Origin: Mucilaginibacter pallidiroseus
GTDB lineage: Bacteria; Bacteroidota; Bacteroidia; Sphingobacteriales; Sphingobacteriaceae
Length of the DNA stretch: 64,000 nt
Assembly: GCF_007846085.1 (NCBI RefSeq)
Contig: NZ_VOEJ01000007.1
Span: forward strand, 62,001-126,000
Direction: 5' to 3'
The position numbers were made by a program, and so were the translations under genes. The notes beneath the pieces are model-generated. The model was not told where the DNA came from. It searched no databases and worked only from the letters and a program-made list of their open reading frames with translations. Position 1 is the stretch's first letter; every line of letters begins with the position of its first letter. Positions 54,508 through 63,845 of the stretch are shown here, one piece after another.

Positions 54508-56154
54508 ATGAACAATACCGTAAAACCGTTATACCTGCTAATTTTTGTACTGGCGCTTGCGGTAAACTTTGCGGGCATAAATACTGACTTTTTTAGTGAC
54601 GATCCCGGCCTTTATGCATCTATAGCCAAAAATATGATGTATAGGCATAATCTGCTGCAGTTGTTTACCTACAACCAGAATTGGCTCGATAAACCTCACT
54701 TCCCTTTTTGGGCAATTTGGCTCAGTTTCAAAACATTTGGCATAAGTGTTTGGGCTTACAGGCTGCCTGCCTTGATTTGCTTTTTATTAAGTGCCCTATA
54801 CACCTTTTTATTTAGCCGTAAATTTTACGGCACAGAGATAGCCATAACTGCCGTACTTATATTGATGACGGCGCAGCATACCATGCTATCGAACGTAGAT
54901 GTACGGGCCGAGCCTTATTTAATGGCTTTTGTAACGGGCGCTATTTACCATGTAGCCCGCCTGAACCAGCGCTTTACTTTTACCGATTTTTTACTAGCCG
55001 CTCTGCTTACTGCATTTGCCGTGATGACGAAAGGTATTTTCCTGATAGGTGCCGTTTATGGGGCATTACTGGGGCAACTTGTATTCACAGGTCGTTTTAC
55101 TTCAGCTTTTCGTCCGGTTTGGGTATTTCTTTTTTTAACTACCGCCCTTTTTACCCTGCCAGAGTTTTACGCTCTTTACATCCAGTTTGATGCACATGCC
55201 GAAAAAGTTGTATTTGCACGAACCAATGTATCGGGCATTAAATGGTTTTTGTGGGACAGCCAGTTTGGCCGGTTTGTGAATAATGGCCCTATCAAACAAA
55301 AGTCATCAGGCAGTATATTATTTTTTGCGCATACCCTGCTTTGGGCATTTTTGCCGTGGTGCCTTCTATTTTATTATGCCATTTATAAAAACACCAGGCA
55401 AATCATCAGCAAGATTAAACTACCTGAATACTATGCTTTAAGCGGTGGTTTATTATTGCTGCTGTTATTTTCACTATCGGGTTTTCAGTTGCCTTTTTAT
55501 ACTAACGCAGTGTTTCCGCTTTTTGCCATTGTAACGGCACCTTACTGTTACGCAAAGCTGTCCAAAGCAGCAGAAGTGTATAGACAAGTCGCCACATGGC
55601 TTTTTATTGTTGCGCTCCCGCTTCTGATTATAACTGTACATATCTTCTTGAAGCCGCCAAGCCAATTACTGTTTGTACTGTCTTGTCTGTTGTTTGGTGC
55701 AGTCGCATTGGTGATCATAAGAGCCAAAGCCGCACCTGCCTATCGCAACTTCTTACTGGTATGTTGCGCTGTGCTATTCGCCAACTTTTATATGAATACA
55801 GTATTCTTTAACATGTTGGCATCGTACAATGGGCAGATAACAGCGGCCAGTTATATTAATCAACCTAAGTTTGATAGCTATAGCGTTTATTCACTCAGGC
55901 AATCAAATAACGTGTTTCAGTTTTATAACAAGCGGCCTGTTGCTTTTATAGCGCCGGAAGCTTTTGACAAGACCCCTCCACAGTCGTTATTTTTTGCCAA
56001 CCAATTAACTCTCGACCAGCTCACTCAGCAAAAGTCAGCCTTTAAAGTAGTTGCATCGTTTGCCAATTACCCGCAAGAAAACATTTTGCCAAAGTTTGTA
56101 AATAGCGCAACGCGTAACCAGGTGCTCGATAAAGTTTATATCATAAGCCACTAA
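54508..56154 (+). CDS. Glycosyltransferase family 39-like membrane protein (paralogue)
   Basis: 548 aa, about eleven membrane helices. Same landmarks as the gene at 49840-51507: DDPGLYASIAKNMM, NWLDKPHFPFWAIW, SNVDVRAEPYLMAF, AFAVMTKGIF, WDSQFGRFVNNGPI. It should transfer a sugar from a polyprenyl-phosphate donor on the periplasmic side. The two paralogues lie about 3 kb apart on opposite strands, probably from an old duplication. Acceptor unknown. Confidence 0.85.
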   Translation: MNNTVKPLYLLIFVLALAVNFAGINTDFFSDDPGLYASIAKNMMYRHNLLQLFTYNQNWLDKPHFPFWAIWLSFKTFGISVWAYRLPALICFLLSALYTFLFSRKFYGTEIAITAVLILMTAQHTMLSNVDVRAEPYLMAFVTGAIYHVARLNQRFTFTDFLLAALLTAFAVMTKGIFLIGAVYGALLGQLVFTGRFTSAFRPVWVFLFLTTALFTLPEFYALYIQFDAHAEKVVFARTNVSGIKWFLWDSQFGRFVNNGPIKQKSSGSILFFAHTLLWAFLPWCLLFYYAIYKNTRQIISKIKLPEYYALSGGLLLLLLFSLSGFQLPFYTNAVFPLFAIVTAPYCYAKLSKAAEVYRQVATWLFIVALPLLIITVHIFLKPPSQLLFVLSCLLFGAVALVIIRAKAAPAYRNFLLVCCAVLFANFYMNTVFFNMLASYNGQITAASYINQPKFDSYSVYSLRQSNNVFQFYNKRPVAFIAPEAFDKTPPQSLFFANQLTLDQLTQQKSAFKVVASFANYPQENILPKFVNSATRNQVLDKVYIISH

Positions 56155-56163
56155 GCGGGGCGC

Positions 56164-58560
56164 TTACTTAACGGTATAGCTTGTAACCGAAGCTGCCGGG
56201 TAACCATTAGCATCAATACCTTCAACAGTTACCCTGTAAGTACCAGCAGGGCTATTGCTATTGAAAGACACAACGGCGTTTCCGTTTTTATCTGTCACCA
56301 CGTCAGGGTTCCACATAATTGTTTTACGTGGGTTGTTAATAGCTGTATTTATATTTGGCGTATAAAATTGTCTTGCCGCATAAAAGCCCTGCGGCATAAT
56401 GGCAATTACACCCGGCGACATTTCGCGGGCGAATGATGGTTCGCTTTCGCCGCCCTGCTTAGTGTTAATTACTATTACCCCTGCGCCCCCGGCCATACCG
56501 TAAATACTGGCGTTTGATCCTCTTAATATCTCCACGGTTTCAACATCATTAGGATTAAACGAGTCGATATCTGCTGATGTGATGGTGCCATCAACCACCA
56601 ATAACATCGGCTCATTAAACGCTTGTGCGTTCGAGCCAACAATCCTGGCGCGTTGATATGCTTTACCCGCCTCGAAACGTATTCCGCGTGCCACGCCATC
56701 CAAACCTGTAGTTAAAGTAGATGCATTGCGGAATGATGTTTTGTATATTACCTGGTCCGCATTGCCCGCCCCGGCCAGGTTTGATGACCGGTAAACTGCA
56801 TTTTTATTGGTGAGCAATGCATTGCTTAGTTTTGGATTGCTCAAATTATCGTTATTAGCATAGCTCTCCCCCTCCGGCAAGTTAGCCATAGTTTTTTCTG
56901 ATGGATAGCTGTCGGCTGGAATCGGTGGTAAGTTGTGGGTTTTATCGAGCACAACATGCAGTTTGTTTTTTGTGGTAGCATTATCTATTTTCAGCAAAAA
57001 GCCGGTTCGGTCCATAAAGGCTATCTTATCAAATACAAAACGGCCGTCTCCATCTGTCTGGCTGTTTAAAAGCAGGCCACTTTGCTTAGCCATCAATACA
57101 ACCTTGTTATTGGGCACAGGCTGATTAGCCTGGTTCAGTAATACACCGCTTACTTGTAAAGCCGTTTTCGGCACGTAACTATTTGCCAATATGTTACCGG
57201 TAAGTACATCCTTCCATACAAAACCGCGGTAGCCTTGCGTCAGCATCAAAAGGTCTAAACTTTTGCGGGTATCTGCATTAGGGTTATTAAAATAGTAGCC
57301 AGGCTGCTCCACATAACCCGTGAGCTCAGGTGTTAGCAGTAAATCGGTTACTATGTTACCCCTATTTTCATCCGTCGGCACCTTGGTATCATTAACTACC
57401 GATAATGAAAAATATCCCGTTGACTGCTTTTGGCTGTCGGCTGTTTTAGCGTTTAGGTTCAGCTGTACATTATCACCTCTGGCATAAGCTGCTTTGTCGC
57501 TGTTTACCATCACGTTTAGTTCAGCCCGGTTTTGAATAAAAGCAAGGCGCTCGTTTACAGGGCTTCCATCCAAAAATAATGTGACTTGCGCTACACCAGT
57601 ACGTAGATCTTTCTTAGCCAAATCAAAACCTAAAGATTGATTATCAAGCACGGCTTTTACCGTTTTAACTATCCCGGCATTGTAAATTACCACCGCAAGT
57701 TCCTTATTTTTATTGGCCAGATAGAAAGCCTTGTTGGCATTTATCTCTACCGACATTTTATCTTCAGCATCGTTATTAACCGTAAGGGTCATCCCGGCAG
57801 GCACAGCTTTAGGCAAATCAACCGAAGCTGTCTTACCATCGGGGTAGGTGACCTTTGCCCGATAAGTTTTGCCGTCTTCGGGCGTTAAAAAGAATTGCCC
57901 CAAGCCAACGCGTGCGGTGGTAAATTTTCCGACTACTTTATTTAAATTATCAACAACTGTTCCTTTGATATTGATACCAAGACCATCTGCCCCTACCGCC
58001 TTAAAAGATATTCTTGATGGTAAACCAGCTACAAAACTACCACCCTCTGCAAAAAATTGAACATCGGGATTTGCGGCTGCAGGCGTTACCTTGGTCAGAC
58101 TGTGCCCGGTAACAGATATTGTTCTGTACGACAAATACTCCCCGCCCTGGCTTTGCATAAATTGCGTATAAGCACGTATTCGGTAATTACCTTTTGTAAG
58201 ATACTTCGGCAGTTCAAAATCGCCGTGTGCCTGGCCATTATCAAGCTGCAATATGATAGATTGCATGAGCGAATCATTCTTACCTATTAAATCGGCATAC
58301 AAAACCGAACTGCCTTTTGAGATCTGATGCTGACTGCCTGCAGTTACATAAGCCTTAAAATATATGGTATCGCCAGGGTCGTAGTATGGTTTATCTGAAT
58401 GAATATATACCCTTTCAACCGTTGTGGCAGCCAGGGTTGTTTGCAACTTGCTTACAATTTGCTTGATATCGTTGTCGGTTCTTGGCGCAGCTGTAGTTTG
58501 CGCGTGCAGGGTATATTGCAGGCAAATGCAGGCAAACACCATTAAAAGGGGCTTTTTCAT
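56164..58560 (-). CDS. Secreted MG2 / plug-domain protein without a beta-barrel
   Basis: 798 aa with a signal peptide (1-20). An MG2-like macroglobulin domain (about 45-150, VERVYIHSDKPYYDPGDTIYFKAYVT in short blocks), further beta domains, a carboxypeptidase-regulatory-like domain (about 465-540), then a TonB-receptor plug segment (about 640-705, MLLVVDGTITSADIDSFNPND and VETVEILRGSNASIYG). There is no C-terminal beta-barrel. Such proteins occur in Bacteroidota beside TonB-dependent receptors, and their job is not established. A barrel receptor lies just upstream. Confidence 0.82.
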   Translation of the reverse strand: MKKPLLMVFACICLQYTLHAQTTAAPRTDNDIKQIVSKLQTTLAATTVERVYIHSDKPYYDPGDTIYFKAYVTAGSQHQISKGSSVLYADLIGKNDSLMQSIILQLDNGQAHGDFELPKYLTKGNYRIRAYTQFMQSQGGEYLSYRTISVTGHSLTKVTPAAANPDVQFFAEGGSFVAGLPSRISFKAVGADGLGINIKGTVVDNLNKVVGKFTTARVGLGQFFLTPEDGKTYRAKVTYPDGKTASVDLPKAVPAGMTLTVNNDAEDKMSVEINANKAFYLANKNKELAVVIYNAGIVKTVKAVLDNQSLGFDLAKKDLRTGVAQVTLFLDGSPVNERLAFIQNRAELNVMVNSDKAAYARGDNVQLNLNAKTADSQKQSTGYFSLSVVNDTKVPTDENRGNIVTDLLLTPELTGYVEQPGYYFNNPNADTRKSLDLLMLTQGYRGFVWKDVLTGNILANSYVPKTALQVSGVLLNQANQPVPNNKVVLMAKQSGLLLNSQTDGDGRFVFDKIAFMDRTGFLLKIDNATTKNKLHVVLDKTHNLPPIPADSYPSEKTMANLPEGESYANNDNLSNPKLSNALLTNKNAVYRSSNLAGAGNADQVIYKTSFRNASTLTTGLDGVARGIRFEAGKAYQRARIVGSNAQAFNEPMLLVVDGTITSADIDSFNPNDVETVEILRGSNASIYGMAGGAGVIVINTKQGGESEPSFAREMSPGVIAIMPQGFYAARQFYTPNINTAINNPRKTIMWNPDVVTDKNGNAVVSFNSNSPAGTYRVTVEGIDANGYPAASVTSYTVK

Positions 58561-58673
58561 GATCAGGTATATTTAATTATTCAAGAAGACAGGCAGCTGG
58601 TTCGGCTGCTTATAATTGGCAAATAAATATACTGATTATCAGACGAGTAAAGCAAATAATTAATTAGACGTAA

Positions 58674-58868
58674 TTATTCCCCAACCTTCACCTCTTCCCA
58701 GTAAATAGTGTCCTGGTTTAGGCGGTTTGTGCTCGCAACCTGAGCCTTAATTTTATTAAGTTCGGCTTTAAGCTCATCGGGGTTCAATTCTGTAGCGAAC
58801 GAGCAGTAATGTATAACATTGCCTGTGCGGCTGTTGATGATTTTAAAATGTTTAGCAGTAGTATTCAT
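58674..58868 (-). CDS. Small hypothetical protein
   Basis: 64 aa from ATG 58868 (MNTTAKHFKIINSRTGNVIHYCSF). Acidic/helical C-terminus (NPDELKAELNKIKAQVAS, then YWEEVKVGE). No family recognised. It lies between the receptor terminator and the MG2/plug gene on the same strand. Plausible as a real gene by composition, but not proven. Confidence 0.5.
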   Translation of the reverse strand: MNTTAKHFKIINSRTGNVIHYCSFATELNPDELKAELNKIKAQVASTNRLNQDTIYWEEVKVGE

Positions 58869-58894
58869 GGTACTTATAGCTATATAATGCACAA

Positions 58895-58930
58895 TAAAAA
58901 AAGGCCGCCTTTTGTTTTAAAGGCGACCTT
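58895..58930 (-). terminator. Terminator of the outer-membrane receptor gene
   Basis: On the minus strand a 12-bp stem (58901-58912 with 58919-58930, one G-U pair) and 6-nt loop followed by TTTTTTTATT. Confidence 0.9.
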
Positions 58931-58948
58931 AATCATAGGTATTAAATA

Positions 58949-61438
58949 TTATTTTGTACCGCCACCCTCTGGTGCCGATGGCATGTTTTCGCCGCCTTCA
59001 TTATTACCTCTTTCGCCTTTATTTTTTGAGAACTCCAGCTTACCAAATTTGTAGCTAAGCGTTATACCAAACGACTGGAACGGCAGCTGCCTTAAGTTTA
59101 ATTGGCGAAATCCAACACCTTCGGTAACCGAGCGTTGGTTAACATACAAACCAAACGGATTTGTTGCCATTAAGCCAATGCTGGCCTTTTTATCCATAAA
59201 CTGTTTACGCACCGCAAAATTGTAAAAGAAAAACTGTGGCCTTGTACCCTGCAAAACCCTTTGCGATGAATTATAGTTACCAAAAGCCTCGGCTGTAAGG
59301 TCATTACCAAATTGGTAGCTCGCGTTTAAATTGATACGGTAACCAAAGCCTGTAACGTTTGCAATGCCCGGGTTGTTATTATTACGGCTTATCAGGAAAA
59401 CATTACTGCGCAGGTTAAATTTGCTGGTTACCGGTACCGAAGCAAATAAATTACCGCCTACAGATGTTTGCGTGCCAATGTTTGCACGCTGGCTTAGCAA
59501 TACATCATAATAATCACGACCATTAATGGTTAGCACATCATAACGGGTGCTGTAGTCTTGCAAATCGTCGCTGTTATGGCGGTAAAATACATTGGCCGAA
59601 AAGCTTGCGCCGCTGTTAAACGATTGGTTGAAGCCCAACTCGAGGCTATTGCTTTTTTCGGGTTTAAGGTTAGGGTTACCTGTGCTGATATTGTACGGAT
59701 CGCTGATATTATAAAACGGGTTCACATCCCTGTAATCTGGCCTTTCTATGCGGTAATTATAACTTAACTTAATTGATTGAGCATCATTAAACTTGTGCGA
59801 TAACACCATTGATGGCACGAGCGTGTTGTAGCTGGGAATAGTTACGTTTTGGAAATCGGCGGTGGTAGTGGTGTACTCGTTACGTAAGCCGGGCTTCAAA
59901 TCCAGGAACTTATTAAACACCGAAAACGTTGCCGACACGTAAGCCGCGTAAATATTGCGCTTGTAGTTAAATCCGTAAGTTTGGTCGGCGTTGTTTATGT
60001 AGCTGCCATCATTCAGCAAACTATCTGTTACAACTGAGTTGCTCAGGTTATTAATGACAACCTTTGCGCCTGTCTCCAATGTAAAGCTTTTGGTAACAGG
60101 CTGCACGTAATCAAGTGAGACGTTTGTTTCCCTGTCCTTACCGGGATTGTTTGCCCTTGAGCCTGTGCTTGGGTAGCCTCCTGTAAGATAATCTTGTTGC
60201 TGAGAATATCTTGATGTATTGTTGCTGCGGCTCGAGTTAAATAAAAACTCCAGCGTTTGCCCTTCGGTTTTAAAGTTCTTTTTGTAAGCCAGGCTCCAGT
60301 CCACAGCGTTTGCACTAAAGCGGCTGTCGGAGTTACGGGCACTTGCCAGCGTAGATAACAGGGTATTTGCCGGGTTATATTGTTGCTGTAACTGGTTTGT
60401 CAAACCGGCGTTACTGTTACCAAAATGGTTAAAACCAACGGTTGCGGTGAACTCATCTTTAGGCGTAATGCTCCAGTTGAAACTCAGGCCCGATTGATAG
60501 CCGCTCCTTTTTGATGATGCACTGCCATTTTGGGCAAGGGTACTTACATTACCATCAGCATCTGTCGATGTACGGGTGCTGTTACTTAACACCGTTGTAT
60601 TTAACTGCGCGTTGCCGCTAAAAAAGGCGTTAATGCCAACGTTACCTTTACGCGCGCTAAAGTTGAAAGAGCCGTTTTCGCGGCGGGTGGCCGCAGCAAG
60701 GTTAATGCTTCCATTTATGCCCTGTACTTTGTTGTCTTTTAATATAATATTGATGATACCACCAGTACCGGCCGCATCGTAACGAGCACCAGGGCTGGTA
60801 ATTACCTCGATACTCTTTATCTGGCTGGCAGGTATGGCCTGCAAGGCATCGGCAAGGCTTGCGCCAAATATGCTGGATGGTTTACCGTTAATAAGGAAGC
60901 GCACATTGGCGTTACCCTGCAGTTCAACATTACCATCGATATCCACCGTAACCTGGGGTACCTTCTTTAAAACATCTATTGCTACCCCGCCTTGCGAAGT
61001 AAGATCATTAGCGGCGTTGTAAACCGTCTTGTCGATACGATTTTCGATGATCGGAGCCTTTGCTACCACATTCACGGTTTGCAATTGCTTTGATGATGGC
61101 TGTAATAGGATATTATTTAATACGGACGTAGATGGATTGCCGCCCACAATAACATGCTCGATGGTAGTTTTTTGATAGCCCAAAAAGTCAACCGTTACTT
61201 TATAATCGCCTGCAGGTACGTTGTCAATTTTAAAGCTACCCTTGGCATCGGTACTCATACCATTGAAAGGGCTGGTCGATCCTTGCTTAAATATCGATAC
61301 CGTTGCGTAGTCTACTGGTTGTTTGGTATTAGCATCGGTAACTTTACCACTGATAGATCCCTTCGCCCCTCCCTGCGCATATGTATTGTAGCTGTAAGTT
61401 AAGAGGATAGAGATGATTATTAAAATTGCCTTGCGCAT
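58949..61438 (-). CDS. TonB-dependent receptor-like outer-membrane beta-barrel protein
   Basis: 829 aa. Signal peptide 1-21, a carboxypeptidase-regulatory-like domain (about 27-110, GSISGKVTDANTKQPVDYATV), a plug domain (about 130-230, with GGVAIDVLKKVPQVTVDIDG and SIEVITSPGARYDAAGTGGIINI) and a C-terminal barrel (about 235-829). This is the outer-membrane beta-barrel family (PF14905-like) common in Bacteroidota. No SusD-like partner is present, so it is not a classic glycan-uptake pair; the ligand is unknown. Confidence 0.92.
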   Translation of the reverse strand: MRKAILIIISILLTYSYNTYAQGGAKGSISGKVTDANTKQPVDYATVSIFKQGSTSPFNGMSTDAKGSFKIDNVPAGDYKVTVDFLGYQKTTIEHVIVGGNPSTSVLNNILLQPSSKQLQTVNVVAKAPIIENRIDKTVYNAANDLTSQGGVAIDVLKKVPQVTVDIDGNVELQGNANVRFLINGKPSSIFGASLADALQAIPASQIKSIEVITSPGARYDAAGTGGIINIILKDNKVQGINGSINLAAATRRENGSFNFSARKGNVGINAFFSGNAQLNTTVLSNSTRTSTDADGNVSTLAQNGSASSKRSGYQSGLSFNWSITPKDEFTATVGFNHFGNSNAGLTNQLQQQYNPANTLLSTLASARNSDSRFSANAVDWSLAYKKNFKTEGQTLEFLFNSSRSNNTSRYSQQQDYLTGGYPSTGSRANNPGKDRETNVSLDYVQPVTKSFTLETGAKVVINNLSNSVVTDSLLNDGSYINNADQTYGFNYKRNIYAAYVSATFSVFNKFLDLKPGLRNEYTTTTADFQNVTIPSYNTLVPSMVLSHKFNDAQSIKLSYNYRIERPDYRDVNPFYNISDPYNISTGNPNLKPEKSNSLELGFNQSFNSGASFSANVFYRHNSDDLQDYSTRYDVLTINGRDYYDVLLSQRANIGTQTSVGGNLFASVPVTSKFNLRSNVFLISRNNNNPGIANVTGFGYRINLNASYQFGNDLTAEAFGNYNSSQRVLQGTRPQFFFYNFAVRKQFMDKKASIGLMATNPFGLYVNQRSVTEGVGFRQLNLRQLPFQSFGITLSYKFGKLEFSKNKGERGNNEGGENMPSAPEGGGTK

Positions 61439-61721
61439 GGTTATAACTTATAATTGGAGGGGCAAAAGTGGCAAGAAACTTTTACAAAGCAGGGCAAGGT
61501 TTCTTAATTGTTACATAAACAATAACAATAGAATTTTTAAACCAATCATCAATTTCTAAATCATAAAGCAGCGCTTATTCCGTTAGTACTTTAATTTCAA
61601 TTATCAATTTTTTAACTTGAGTGAAAATTTTAAGAATTCTAATTTTTAAATTTTACAGGAATCTGATATTTTATCTATACCTTTATTTCTTATACCCAAC
61701 GTATAAACACTAACATAACAT

Positions 61722-62765
61722 ATGAATAAGAAAACCGATTTTGTTTACTCGCAAGAGTCGGAACCACACCGCATCCGTACAAAAAAGATCCTTAAACAGT
61801 TCCCTCAGTTAAGGCAGCTTATAGGTAAAAACCCTAACACCATTTTTGCTATTATAGGCCTGGTAGGCTTTCAAATTGTTATGGCCTGGTTTCTGCGCGA
61901 CCAACCCTGGTGGGCAATTTTAGCCGGTGCATACCTGCTTGGTGCTTTTGCAGACCACGCTTTGTTTGTAATGATACATGAGTGTACACACCAGTTATTG
62001 TTTAAAAACCGTAACGCAAACCGTTGGGCATCAATGTTTGCCAACTTGCCGCAAATATTGCCAAGCGCTATATCATTCGAAAAATATCACATTAAGCACC
62101 ATGCCTTCCAAGGTGTGCACGAGCTTGACGCCGACTTACCAAATCACTGGGAAGCAAAATTGATTAATAACTCATTTTTAGGTAAAGCTGTTTGGTTGTT
62201 ATTTTTCCCGGTTTTCCAGGTGTTCCGTTTATCAAGGTTACGAGAAATACACCCTATTGACGGTTGGATTGTCACCAACTTTGCAATACAAGTTGCATTT
62301 ACTACAGCTATATGGTATTTTATGGGATGGCCTGCGGTAATTTATTTGCTGCTTAGCTTCTCATTTTCTGTTGGCTTGCACCCGCTTGGTGCCCGCTGGA
62401 TACAGGAACATTACCTTACACACAGTGCCGAGCAGGAAACATACAGCTACTATGGTAAACTTAATAAGGTAGCTTTCAACGTAGGCTTCCATAATGAGCA
62501 CCACGATTTCCCGTCTATACCTTGGAACAAATTGCCGCAAATACGCAAAACAGCGCCTGAATATTATGACACGTTACATTATCATATGTCATGGACAAAG
62601 CTGTTCTTCCGCTTTTTGTTCGACCGTGAAATATCGTTGTTTAACCGTATCCTGCGTCGCGAACGCGGCAAGGTTGCTTTAACCGACGTATCAAAACCTG
62701 ATGCCGAGATTAGCTTTGCGCCACCCGTTGGTAAAAAAGAGAGCGTTGTTGTTGTAACAGAATAA
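61722..62765 (+). CDS. Sphingolipid Delta4-desaturase-like enzyme (DES1 family)
   Basis: 347 aa membrane desaturase. Three histidine boxes: HECTHQ (His86, His90), HIKHH (His123, His126, His127) and HNEHH (His257, His260, His261). The C-terminal block GLHPLGARWIQEHY, ETYSYYGKLNKVAFNVG, NEHHDFPSIP, EYYDTL follows eukaryotic dihydroceramide desaturase DES1 almost step by step, rather than ordinary acyl-CoA or phospholipid desaturases. It should insert a 4,5-trans double bond in dihydroceramide. This fits a sphingolipid-producing Sphingobacteriaceae. Exact specificity cannot be read. Confidence 0.88.
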   Translation: MNKKTDFVYSQESEPHRIRTKKILKQFPQLRQLIGKNPNTIFAIIGLVGFQIVMAWFLRDQPWWAILAGAYLLGAFADHALFVMIHECTHQLLFKNRNANRWASMFANLPQILPSAISFEKYHIKHHAFQGVHELDADLPNHWEAKLINNSFLGKAVWLLFFPVFQVFRLSRLREIHPIDGWIVTNFAIQVAFTTAIWYFMGWPAVIYLLLSFSFSVGLHPLGARWIQEHYLTHSAEQETYSYYGKLNKVAFNVGFHNEHHDFPSIPWNKLPQIRKTAPEYYDTLHYHMSWTKLFFRFLFDREISLFNRILRRERGKVALTDVSKPDAEISFAPPVGKKESVVVVTE

Positions 62766-62785
62766 CAATTACAAAAATAATATGG

Positions 62786-62813
62786 AGCCCTGGCCTTGGC
62801 CGGGGCTTTTTTA
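62786..62813 (+). terminator. Terminator of the desaturase gene
   Basis: AGCCCTGGCC / GGCCGGGGCT stem with a very short loop, then T6, 20 nt after the stop. Confidence 0.85.
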
Positions 62814-62930
62814 TTGCTACTTTACAATAAGTGGGTGGACAACATAAATTGCTACCTTTGTTACAGTAAAGCAATAATGCTGCAAACTTCATAATATATT
62901 ACCCTATTGGCTGTTATAAATGCACAAAAG

Positions 62931-63836
62931 ATGAGTCGCAGAAAAAAGTTAAGGATAATAATACCTGTTGTTGCAGTGTTTTTTTTAGGTGCTTACGCCA
63001 AGCACAGGCTGATTGACAGCAAAATACAGCCCGGTGGCATACTGTCAGACAAGGAGATGGACGAAACATCGGGCATTGCCGCCTCTACGCTACACCCCAA
63101 TGTTTATTACGTTCACAATGATAGCGGCGACACCAGCCGTTTCTTTGCTATTGATCCGCAGGGAAAACTACTTACAACCATTTACTACACAGGCAGCGGC
63201 CATGGCCATGGCGCTAACGACGTTGAAGATATTGCAGTTGGTCCGGGGCCCAAAAAAGGCAAAAGTTACGTTTACCTTGGCGACGTTGGCGATAACTCAA
63301 GTACAAAATCTTTTGTAAACATTAGCCGGTTTGAAGAAAAGGCCGATTGGGGAAAAGAAACCGTTGCCCACACTGCGCCCTCAACCTTATACCTCAAATA
63401 TCCCGACAGCCCGCGCGATTGCGAGGCTATAGCTGTTGACCCGCTTGAAAAACTACTTTATGTGATAACCAAGCGCTGGGACAGCGTAAGTGTTTACACT
63501 ACACCTTTAAAATTTACGCCCGGCGACACGGCCGTACTTACCTTCCGCACCCGGTTATTCTTCCCCGGCATAAAGCCCTTTAAGTGGATAACTGCAGCAG
63601 ATATATCCAAAGATGGCACACAGGTATTGGTAAAAAGCTACGAGAAGGTATATTACTGGCAGCGAAAACCCAATGAACCTATATGGCAAACATTGCAGCG
63701 CCCCTACCGTGAGCTTCCGTACAAACAGGAAAGGCAGGGCGAGGCTATCGGCTTTACGCCCGATGGCAAGGGTTACCTCACCACCAGCGAAGGCGTTTAC
63801 GCGCCAATTTATTACTACGATATCCCCGCCAAATAA
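62931..63836 (+). CDS. Hypothetical membrane-anchored propeller-like protein
   Basis: 301 aa from ATG 62931 (MSRRKKLRIIIPVVAVFFLG); an in-frame TTG at 62907 is less likely. N-terminal hydrophobic anchor (about 7-24) and then repeated beta-type blocks (ETSGIAAS, NVYYVHNDSGDTSRFFAID, DVEDIAVGP, YVYLGDVGDNSS, DCEAIAVDPLEKLLYVIT, EAIGFTPDGKGYLTTSEG) that suggest a beta-propeller. Acidic NDSGD and GDNSS segments may bind metal. Function unknown. Confidence 0.7.
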   Translation: MSRRKKLRIIIPVVAVFFLGAYAKHRLIDSKIQPGGILSDKEMDETSGIAASTLHPNVYYVHNDSGDTSRFFAIDPQGKLLTTIYYTGSGHGHGANDVEDIAVGPGPKKGKSYVYLGDVGDNSSTKSFVNISRFEEKADWGKETVAHTAPSTLYLKYPDSPRDCEAIAVDPLEKLLYVITKRWDSVSVYTTPLKFTPGDTAVLTFRTRLFFPGIKPFKWITAADISKDGTQVLVKSYEKVYYWQRKPNEPIWQTLQRPYRELPYKQERQGEAIGFTPDGKGYLTTSEGVYAPIYYYDIPAK

Positions 63837-63845
63837 TACCGGCTT

